From NCBI GenBank assembly GCA_902788505.1, contig CADAKH010000019.1:2791-58270 (forward strand): a stretch of DNA of 55,480 bases, in the 5' to 3' direction. Below are positions 8,455-15,412 of this stretch, piece by piece (the first letter of the stretch is position 1; the number at the start of each line of letters is the position of its first letter). Source of the DNA: Oscillospiraceae bacterium. Lineage in GTDB: Bacteria > Bacillota > Clostridia > Saccharofermentanales > Saccharofermentanaceae. Under the pieces are notes generated by a model that was not told the DNA's origin, did not search any database, and saw only the letters and a program-made list of their open reading frames with translations. The position numbers and the translations under genes were made by a program.

Positions 8455-9447
8455 ATGAAAGTGAAAAGTTCAAAACCGGTTTTATTAGTTGCAGCTGTAA
8501 TGGCAGTTGCTGCTCTTTCAGGCTGTCTGGGTATCACGGATTTTTCTTTGGAGCCCACAGATTCTGCGGTTGCTCTTCATGAGACAAGCACGCCTTCAAC
8601 GACAGTGTATGTCAGATCCAATTTTGATCTGGTCCAAAACCCTTATTTTGCGATGCTTTCCGAATCGGAGATGAATGCTTATTCTCTGATCTACGAGGGC
8701 CTGTCAAAGGGCAACCAGACGATAGAATGCCCTTTTAAGCTGAATTCTGATCAGCTCTCTAAGGCTATGGATTCTGTTTTGAATGATCATCCGGAACTAT
8801 TCTGGATAGATAACAACTACGGTTACTCTTATGATCCTGTTGACGGAAGTGTAAAAGAGATCAAAGTCAATTTTTACGATTTTGCAGATACCCCTGAGAA
8901 GTTACAGGCGGTCAGGGCGGAATTTGAAGCAACAGTCAGTTCAATAATTGCAGAATCGGCAAATTACGACACATTGGTGGAGCGCGAACTGTTTATTCAC
9001 GACTATATCTGCGAAAATACCGAGTATGATGAGACGGCACCGTACCATCAGAGTGCATATTCTGCGCTCGTTTTGCACAGATCCGTATGTGCCGGATATG
9101 CCAGGAGTTTTCAGTATCTGATGCAAAGATCGGGCGTTACCTGTTATTACGTAACCGGAAGCACGCTTAATTCTTCTAATGAAGAGAATGGTCCCCATTC
9201 ATGGAATCTGATCCTTTTGAACGGCAGTTTCTATAATGTTGACTGTCTTTGGGACGATAATGCAAGCGATACATATGGAAGTCCTATCTATCCGTTCTTT
9301 AATGTTACCGATGATGAGATGGTAAATCACGCAAGGATCCAGATGGCATTGGCACTTCCGAAGTGCACAGCCACAGAATGCAGATATTCCAATCAGTTTG
9401 GTCCTACAATAGAGGCCGACAGCATCGTTTTCGCGGACGACGAATAA
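8455..9447 (+). CDS. transglutaminase-like lipoprotein
   Basis: Secreted lipoprotein of 330 residues. Signal peptide MKVKSSKPVLLVAAVMAVAA with lipobox LSGC, so lipidation at Cys24. A C-terminal transglutaminase/protease-like core follows: HRSVCAGYARSFQYLMQRSG (catalytic Cys), GPHSWNLILLNGSFYNVDC (catalytic His) and the Asp of LWDDNAS. The upstream half resembles the helical region found ahead of this core in many clostridial proteins (IHDYICENTEYDE). Substrate unknown; such proteins are usually cysteine peptidases or amidases acting on cell-surface material. Start chosen at the only ATG ahead of the signal peptide. It probably has its own promoter. Confidence 0.88.
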   Translation: MKVKSSKPVLLVAAVMAVAALSGCLGITDFSLEPTDSAVALHETSTPSTTVYVRSNFDLVQNPYFAMLSESEMNAYSLIYEGLSKGNQTIECPFKLNSDQLSKAMDSVLNDHPELFWIDNNYGYSYDPVDGSVKEIKVNFYDFADTPEKLQAVRAEFEATVSSIIAESANYDTLVERELFIHDYICENTEYDETAPYHQSAYSALVLHRSVCAGYARSFQYLMQRSGVTCYYVTGSTLNSSNEENGPHSWNLILLNGSFYNVDCLWDDNASDTYGSPIYPFFNVTDDEMVNHARIQMALALPKCTATECRYSNQFGPTIEADSIVFADDE

Positions 9448-9476
9448 AACTGACCCAATCTCCTATATATTAATTA

Positions 9477-9505
9477 TTTAAAGGTACGGCATTTTGTCGT
9501 ATAAT
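9477..9505 (+). promoter_or_regulatory. sigma-A promoter of the ior operon
   Basis: TTTAAA (9477-9482), 17-nt spacer, perfect TATAAT (9500-9505), 45 nt before the iorA start. Confidence 0.75.
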
Positions 9506-9550
9506 TAACGAATTGATTTATCAAAAGATCACTCTTTAGGAGAAATGAAA

Positions 9551-11305
9551 ATGAAAGAACTAATGCTTGGAAACAAGGCTGTTGCAAGGGGCCTTTACGA
9601 GGCAGGCGTAACAGTCGCAAGTTCGTACCCCGGCACTCCCAGTACAGAGACAACAGAAGAAGCTGCAAAGTACGATGAGATCTACTGCGAATGGGCACCC
9701 AACGAGAAGGTTGCCATGGAGACTGCTTTCGGTGCAAGCCGTGCAGGCAAGAGATCTTACTGCGCTATGAAGCACGTCGGACTTAACGTTGCGGCAGATC
9801 CTCTTTTCACGATCAGCTACACAGGCGTTAATGCCGGTATGGTGATCCTCGTTGCAGACGATCCCGGAATGCATTCTTCACAGAATGAGCAGGATTCAAG
9901 ACACTATGCCATCGCAGCAAAGATGCCTATGCTCGAACCCTCTGATTCACAGGAGGCAAAGGACTTCGTTATCGAGGCTTACGATATTTCCGAGCAGTTT
10001 GATACACCCGTATTCATCAAGATGTGCACAAGAGTTGCTCACTCACAGTCAATTGTTGAGACAGGTGAGAGAACAGAGATCCCGGTAAAGCCTTACGTAA
10101 AGGATGCCGGCAAATATGTTATGGTTCCGGCCAATGCCAAGAAGCGTCATCCCATCGTTGAGGAGAGAACAAGAAAGCTCGTAGCTTTTGCTGAAGAGTC
10201 ATCTCTCAACCGCCTTGAAGAAGGCTCAGACAAGTCGATGGGTATCATCACTTCCTCAACTTCCTACCAGTATGTCAAGGAAGTATTCGGCGATAAGTAT
10301 CCGGTACTTAAGATCGGTCTCATTAACCCGCTTCCCGAAAAGAAGATAAAAGAATTTGCGGCAAGCGTTGATAAGCTCGTTGTAGTAGAAGAACTCGATC
10401 CGATTATTGAGACACACTGTAAGTCGTTGGGTCTTGAAGTAACAGGCAAGGACATATTCCCGCTCATCGACGAGTTCTCACAGGGTCTCATCGCTACAAG
10501 CTTGGGGCTCCCTGAGAAGCCCGCATGCAAGCCCATCGAGGGTCTTCCCGGAAGACCGCCGGCAATGTGCGCAGGATGCCCTCACAGAGGTATGTTCTAT
10601 GTTCTTTCAAAGAACAAGATCACAGTCCTTGGCGATATCGGATGCTACACACTTGGTGCAACACCTCCGCTCTGCGCTATCGATACTACAGAGTGCATGG
10701 GCGCTTCTATCAGCTCTCTGCACGGATTCAACAAGGCTCTCGGTGCTGATGCCGAGAAGAACACCGTAGCAGTAATCGGTGACTCGACATTCATGCACTC
10801 TGGCATGACAGGCCTTGCAAATATCGCTTATAACCAGACAAATTCAACTGTCATCATCCTTGATAACTCTATCACAGGCATGACAGGTCACCAGCAGAAT
10901 CCTACAACAGGTTTCAACCTCCGCGGTGATCCGGCAGGCAAGATCGATCTTGAAGCTCTTGTTAAGGCAATGGGCATCAACCGTGTAAGAGTAGTTGATC
11001 CTTACAATCTTGCTGAGGCTGAACAGGCTGTTAAGGAAGAACTCGCAGCAGAAGAGCCTTCTGTAATCATCTCCAGAAGACCCTGCGCACTCCTTAAGAA
11101 AGTTAAGCGCGGTGAGCCTATCCGAGTTAACCCTGACAAGTGCAAGTCCTGCAAGGCATGTATGAAGCTCGGCTGCCCTGCGATCTCCTTCAAGGACGGA
11201 CACGCTAAGGTAGACGTAACACAGTGCTTCGGCTGCAAGGTATGCAGCGAGCTCTGCAAGTTTGGTGCTTTCGAGACATTGGAAGGGGAGGCAATCACAT
11301 GGTAA
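9551..11305 (+). CDS. iorA: indolepyruvate:ferredoxin oxidoreductase, alpha subunit
   Basis: Oxidatively decarboxylates aromatic 2-oxo acids (indolepyruvate, phenylpyruvate, hydroxyphenylpyruvate) to arylacetyl-CoA, reducing ferredoxin. The 584 residues hold the N-terminal pyrimidine domain (SSYPGTPSTE, EWAPNEKVAMETAFGASRAG), a middle domain, the TPP-binding domain (GDIGCYTLGATPP and the GDSTFMHSG segment) and a C-terminal double [4Fe-4S] ferredoxin domain. Cluster cysteines are C531, C534, C537, C542 and C559, C562, C565, C569. ATG at 9551 was taken over ATG at 9545 because AGGAGA ends only 1 nt before the latter and 7 nt before the former. First gene of the operon; its stop codon overlaps the start of iorB. 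Confidence 0.96.
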   Translation: MKELMLGNKAVARGLYEAGVTVASSYPGTPSTETTEEAAKYDEIYCEWAPNEKVAMETAFGASRAGKRSYCAMKHVGLNVAADPLFTISYTGVNAGMVILVADDPGMHSSQNEQDSRHYAIAAKMPMLEPSDSQEAKDFVIEAYDISEQFDTPVFIKMCTRVAHSQSIVETGERTEIPVKPYVKDAGKYVMVPANAKKRHPIVEERTRKLVAFAEESSLNRLEEGSDKSMGIITSSTSYQYVKEVFGDKYPVLKIGLINPLPEKKIKEFAASVDKLVVVEELDPIIETHCKSLGLEVTGKDIFPLIDEFSQGLIATSLGLPEKPACKPIEGLPGRPPAMCAGCPHRGMFYVLSKNKITVLGDIGCYTLGATPPLCAIDTTECMGASISSLHGFNKALGADAEKNTVAVIGDSTFMHSGMTGLANIAYNQTNSTVIILDNSITGMTGHQQNPTTGFNLRGDPAGKIDLEALVKAMGINRVRVVDPYNLAEAEQAVKEELAAEEPSVIISRRPCALLKKVKRGEPIRVNPDKCKSCKACMKLGCPAISFKDGHAKVDVTQCFGCKVCSELCKFGAFETLEGEAITW

Positions 11306-11874
11306 CAAGCATAATGATAGTAGGCGTAGGCGGACAGGGTTCGCTTCTGGCCAGCAAGATATTGGGAAGAGCCGCTATGGATAAGGGCTACGACGTAAAG
11401 GTATCCGAGGTTCACGGAATGAGCCAGAGAGGCGGAAGCGTTGTAACTTATGTTAAGTTCGGCGACAAGGTGAATTCGCCTATCATCGACAAGGGTGAGG
11501 CTGATTACATCATCTCTTTTGAGCTTTTGGAAGCAGCAAGATATGTAGAGTTCTTAAAACCCGGCGGACAGATCGTAACCAACTCACAGCAGATAGATCC
11601 TATGCCTGTAATCGCAGGCACAGCCGAGTATCCTTCTGAACTCATCTCCAAGATGGAGGCTTCAGGAGCTAAGGTTGATGCAATCGATGCTCTCACCATT
11701 GCAGAGCAGGCAGGTTCATCCAAGGCAACAAATATCGTTCTTATGGGTGTCTTCTCCAAGTATATTGAAGACATCAGCAAAGAAGAATGGACAAAGGCTG
11801 TTGAGGCCTGTGTCCCTGCCAAGTTCCTTGAACTGAATAAGAAGGCCTTTGAGATGGGCCTTGCAGCAGAGTAA
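11299..11874 (+). CDS. iorB: indolepyruvate:ferredoxin oxidoreductase, beta subunit
   Basis: Gamma-domain subunit of the 2-oxoacid:ferredoxin oxidoreductase, 191 residues, partner of IorA. It has the N-terminal IMIVGVGGQGSLLASKILG nucleotide/CoA-binding loop and the conserved VHGMSQRGGSVVTYVKFG segment typical of IorB. The ATG lies within the last codons of iorA (overlap 7 nt) with GGGGAGG 7 nt upstream, so translation is coupled and stoichiometry is kept. Confidence 0.95.
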   Translation: MVTSIMIVGVGGQGSLLASKILGRAAMDKGYDVKVSEVHGMSQRGGSVVTYVKFGDKVNSPIIDKGEADYIISFELLEAARYVEFLKPGGQIVTNSQQIDPMPVIAGTAEYPSELISKMEASGAKVDAIDALTIAEQAGSSKATNIVLMGVFSKYIEDISKEEWTKAVEACVPAKFLELNKKAFEMGLAAE

Positions 11875-11883
11875 GGTGAACAG

Positions 11884-12297
11884 ATGACTAACAGTATTGA
11901 AGAGGTAAGAAAGTTTTTCGAGGGCGATAAATACGCCACAGAAGCTACCGGAATCGTTATCGAGAAGGCAGAAAAGGGACACAGCATCGTAACCCTTGAA
12001 CCTGACGGCAGACACCTTAATGCTGTCGGAGGACTCATGGGAGCAGTCTATTACACAATGGCGGATTTCGCTTTCGCCGTTGCCGAGAACTGCGAACTCG
12101 ATTCTGATACAGTTACGGTAACACAGGCAACACAGATGAATTTTCTGAGATCATGGCATGGCGGAAAAGTAACCTGCACTGCCGATATAGTTAAAGACGG
12201 ACGTTTTATCTGTTTGTATGAAGTAAAGGCTTTTGGTGAGGACGGCAAAGAACTTGCGCTTATAATCATCAACGGCTTTAAGACCGCAAAGAGATAA
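11884..12297 (+). CDS. PaaI-type hotdog-fold thioesterase
   Basis: 137-residue single hotdog domain. The pattern HLNAVGGLMGAVYYTMADFAFAVA corresponds to the PaaI motif HxNxxGxxHGGxxxxLxD, but the usual HG is replaced by MG, so catalytic efficiency or substrate may differ. VTVTQATQMNFLRSW is the following beta strand region. Located between iorB (9 nt gap) and the arylacetate-CoA ligase, it probably hydrolyses arylacetyl-CoA or rescues CoA stalled in dead-end thioesters; this role is inferred from position. Confidence 0.85.
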   Translation: MTNSIEEVRKFFEGDKYATEATGIVIEKAEKGHSIVTLEPDGRHLNAVGGLMGAVYYTMADFAFAVAENCELDSDTVTVTQATQMNFLRSWHGGKVTCTADIVKDGRFICLYEVKAFGEDGKELALIIINGFKTAKR

Positions 12298-12319
12298 TTC
12301 ATCTCAGGAGGGAACAATT

Positions 12320-13621
12320 ATGATTTGGAACGAAGCAAAGGAGTGCATGTCCAGAGACGAGATCGAAGCGCTTCAGAGTGCAAGACTCGTAAAGGTAGTT
12401 AACCGTGTTTACCACAACGTTGAGTACTACCGCAAGAAGATGCAGGCTGTAGGCCTGGAACCCGGTGATATCAAGGGAATAGAAGATCTCGATAAGCTGC
12501 CTTACACAACATATGCGGATCTGAGAGACACATATCCTTTCGGACTTGCTGCCGTTCCGAGATCAGAGATGGTCCGTGTTCACGCATCTTCCGGTACAAC
12601 AGGAAAGCCGAAGATCGCAGTCTATACAAGACGCGATATCGATATCTGGGCAGAGTGTGTTGCAAGATGCCTTTCAATGGCAGGCATCACAAGAGACGAT
12701 ATTATCCAGATAGGTTACGGCTACGGCCTTTTCACAGGCGGTCTCGGAGCACACTACGGTGCCGAGTATCTTGGCGCTCTGGTGCTCCCCATGTCCACAG
12801 GTAATACCCAGAAGCTCATCGACATGATGATCGACTGTGATGTTACGGCCATCGCCTGCACACCTTCTTATCTGCTTCACGTTGCAGAGGATCTGGAAAA
12901 GGCCGGTCTCATCGACAAGATCAAGCTCAAGACAGCTATCTGCGGTGCCGAGCCCTGGACAGATGAGATGCGCGACCAGATGGAAGCACGACTTCACATC
13001 AAGGCACACGATATCTACGGTCTTACGGAGATGATGGGTCCGGGCGTTGCCTGCGACTGCGAATTCCATAAGGGACTTCACATCTGGGAAGATCACTTCC
13101 TGCCTGAGATCATAGATCCTGCAACATTGAAGCAGCTTCCCAAGGGTTCTGATGGTGAGCTCGTTATCACCAACCTTTCCAAGGAAGGAATGCCTCTTAT
13201 CCGTTACAGAACAAAGGACCTCACATCCATTGAATATGACAAGTGCGAGTGCGGACGTACAATGGCAAGAATCCAGCGCTTCAAGGGCAGATCCGACGAC
13301 ATGCTCATCATCCGCGGCGTAAACGTATTCCCTTCACAGGTAGAGGCAGCTCTCCTTACAGTAGAAGGCACAACACCTCACTACATGCTCGTGGTGGACC
13401 GTGTTGATAACACAGATACTCTCGAGGTTCAGGTAGAAGTCGCAGAGAATGTTTTCACTGACGAGATCAAGTCTTTGGAGAAGCTTTCAAAGGCAGTTCA
13501 CGATAAGCTCAAGATGGCAATAGGTCTTAATGCAAAGGTCAAGCTCGTTGAGCCTAACGGCCTTGAGCACTTCGACGGCAAGAGTAAGCACGTTACTGAC
13601 AAGCGTAAGCTCTATCAATAA
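12320..13621 (+). CDS. paaK: phenylacetate-CoA ligase family protein
   Basis: AMP-forming arylacetate-CoA ligase of 433 residues. P-loop-like SSGTTGKPK at residues 90-98, adenine-binding YGLTEMMGPG, hinge FKGRSDDMLIIRGVNVFPSQVE, and the C-terminal PaaK domain. Start supported by CAGGAGGGAA 7 nt upstream. In many anaerobes an ior operon carries such a ligase; because IorAB already makes the acyl-CoA, the ligase could run in reverse to gain ATP from arylacetyl-CoA or activate imported aryl acetates. Substrate (phenyl-, hydroxyphenyl- or indoleacetate) is not visible in the sequence. Confidence 0.93.
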   Translation: MIWNEAKECMSRDEIEALQSARLVKVVNRVYHNVEYYRKKMQAVGLEPGDIKGIEDLDKLPYTTYADLRDTYPFGLAAVPRSEMVRVHASSGTTGKPKIAVYTRRDIDIWAECVARCLSMAGITRDDIIQIGYGYGLFTGGLGAHYGAEYLGALVLPMSTGNTQKLIDMMIDCDVTAIACTPSYLLHVAEDLEKAGLIDKIKLKTAICGAEPWTDEMRDQMEARLHIKAHDIYGLTEMMGPGVACDCEFHKGLHIWEDHFLPEIIDPATLKQLPKGSDGELVITNLSKEGMPLIRYRTKDLTSIEYDKCECGRTMARIQRFKGRSDDMLIIRGVNVFPSQVEAALLTVEGTTPHYMLVVDRVDNTDTLEVQVEVAENVFTDEIKSLEKLSKAVHDKLKMAIGLNAKVKLVEPNGLEHFDGKSKHVTDKRKLYQ

Positions 13622-13638
13622 TTAAGGGAGGTACCATT

Positions 13639-14061
13639 ATGTTCGTAAAGCAGTTATCGGTTTTCTTAGAGAATACTGAAGGCAGACTTGATGAAGTCTT
13701 GAAGATCCTTGCTCAGGGCGGTATCGACCTTCTCTCCGCAAGCCTTGCAGATACAATGGAATACGGCGTTCTCCGCCTTATCTCCAAAGAACCCGAGAAG
13801 GCAAAGCAGATACTTAAAGATGCCGGATTTGCGGCACGTATCGACGATGTAATTGCAGTTGTCGTTCCCGATGCAGTCGGAAGCCTTGCCAAGGTAATCG
13901 GCATGATCAACGCTGCTGACATCAACATCAGCTACATCTACGGTCTTTCTCTGGACGGCGAGGGCGCGCCTATCGCTATCAAGACGAATGACAATGAAAG
14001 AGCAGAGAAACTCATTAATGCAGCAGGTGTTAAGACTCTCGGGATGGAAGATCTTCAGTAA
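13639..14061 (+). CDS. tandem ACT-domain protein
   Basis: 140 residues made only of two ACT repeats: MFVKQLSVFLENTEGRLDEVLKIL... and VIAVVVPDAVGSLAKVIGMI.... Both carry the hydrophobic-E/D-x-x-G-x-L pattern of amino-acid-binding ACT domains. AAGGGAGGT lies 7 nt upstream. It is the last gene of the aryl-pyruvate operon, 17 nt after the ligase. Stand-alone ACT proteins next to paaK are recurrent and are thought to sense aromatic amino acids; no enzymatic domain is present. Confidence 0.9.
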   Translation: MFVKQLSVFLENTEGRLDEVLKILAQGGIDLLSASLADTMEYGVLRLISKEPEKAKQILKDAGFAARIDDVIAVVVPDAVGSLAKVIGMINAADINISYIYGLSLDGEGAPIAIKTNDNERAEKLINAAGVKTLGMEDLQ

Positions 14062-14098
14062 AAGATCTCTGTTCAGAAAGAATAGTTAAGTGGTATTA

Positions 14099-15403
14099 AT
14101 GTATCAATTGTATATAGATCCGGGCACGGGCGGAATGCTGTTTACCGTGCTGTTTGGTATTTTGAGCGTAGTGGTCTTTTCGCTGCGCGCACTGATGCTG
14201 AAATTGAAGTTTTCTGCCGGTGGCGGAAAAGCAGTCAAAGCAAACGGTAAAAAGATACCTATTGCAGTTTTCACTGACCACAAGAGATATTGGAATGTAT
14301 TTGAACCGCTTCTGGATGAATTTGAAAAAAGACATCAGAAGGTTGTTTATTATACCTGTTCAAAGGATGATCCTATCTTCAATAAGAAATATGAATATAT
14401 CACAGGTGAGTTTCTCGGCGAGGGAAACAAAGCGTTTACCAGACTTAATCTGCTGAATGCGGACGTGGTCTTAGCAACAACACCGAACCTTGATGTTTTC
14501 CAGTGGAAGCGTTCCCAAAATACAGATTGTTATATCTATATTTCTCATAATCCCAATGATATAACCATGTACCGTATGTTTGCGCTTGATCACTACGATG
14601 CCCTTATTCTATCCGGTGATTATCAGGTTCGGCAGGCAAGACAACTGGAGAAATTGCGTGGGTTTGAGCCTAAGGATATTGAGATCTGCGGTCTTCCGTT
14701 CATGGATGAAATGAAGAAGCGTCTTGAAACTGCCGGTAAACCCGCTGAGCACGAGAGAACAATTCTGCTTGCTCCTACATGGGGAGAAAACGGATTGCTT
14801 ACGCGCTTTGGAGATAAGGTCATAGATGCGCTTATATCTACCGGTTATAAGATAATCGTGAGACCTCATCCCCAGTCTTTTACGGCAGAGAAAGAACTGA
14901 TGGACCGCCTTATGTCCAAGTATAAGGAAAATCCCAGGTTTTCCTGGAACAGAGACAACGATAATTTTGAAGTGTTGAGACAGTCGGATATTCTCATTTC
15001 GGATTTTTCCGGCGTTATTTTCGATTATGCTTTGATCTTTGACAAGCCGCTGATCTATACGGAGACTGAGATCGATATGGAACTTTATGATGCCAGCTGG
15101 TTGGATGAGACCCCGTGGACACTGCGAATCCTTCCTGATCTGGGTCTTAAGCTCACTGAAGATAATGTGGGTGATATCAAGAGTCTGATCGATAAATGTA
15201 TAGAAGATTCTTCATTTGCGGCAGGCCGTGATAAAGCGCGTGCCGAGACCTGGGAACATATCGGAGAAGGAACAAAGCGTTCCGTTGACTTTGTTATGAA
15301 CAAATACAACGAGGTCATAACTAAGCGGGATTCTGAAAAACAAAAGACGGCAGATTCTTCTAAAAAGAGCAGAAAAAAGCTTTCAATAGGTACGAAGGGT
15401 TAA
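14099..15403 (+). CDS. CDP-glycerol glycerophosphotransferase-like (TagB/TagF) protein
   Basis: 434 residues. An N-terminal membrane helix (GMLFTVLFGILSVVVFSLRAL) is followed by a GT-B-like glycerophosphotransferase domain. Family marks are the ISHNPNDITMY and LLAPTWG segments, KIIVRPHPQSF, and the C-terminal VLRQSDILISDFSGVIFDYALIFDKPLIY, which resembles the HP and SD-D-S signature of TagB/TagF enzymes. It would transfer glycerol phosphate (or a related polyol phosphate) from a CDP-activated donor to a membrane-linked acceptor. The lysine-rich C terminus (SSKKSRKKLS) may bind membrane. The start at ATG 14099 is preferred over GTG 14090; neither has a strong ribosome binding site. It is 9 nt ahead of the YidC-like/phosphotransferase fusion, implying a shared surface-polymer role. 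Confidence 0.85.
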   Translation: MYQLYIDPGTGGMLFTVLFGILSVVVFSLRALMLKLKFSAGGGKAVKANGKKIPIAVFTDHKRYWNVFEPLLDEFEKRHQKVVYYTCSKDDPIFNKKYEYITGEFLGEGNKAFTRLNLLNADVVLATTPNLDVFQWKRSQNTDCYIYISHNPNDITMYRMFALDHYDALILSGDYQVRQARQLEKLRGFEPKDIEICGLPFMDEMKKRLETAGKPAEHERTILLAPTWGENGLLTRFGDKVIDALISTGYKIIVRPHPQSFTAEKELMDRLMSKYKENPRFSWNRDNDNFEVLRQSDILISDFSGVIFDYALIFDKPLIYTETEIDMELYDASWLDETPWTLRILPDLGLKLTEDNVGDIKSLIDKCIEDSSFAAGRDKARAETWEHIGEGTKRSVDFVMNKYNEVITKRDSEKQKTADSSKKSRKKLSIGTKG

Positions 15404-15412
15404 AGGCAGGGT

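Noticed and set aside
14049..14069. AGATCTT/AAGATCT palindrome after the ACT gene as a terminator
   Set aside because: AT-rich 7-bp stem without a T-run; weak evidence, so the polymer genes may still be co-transcribed with the ior operon.
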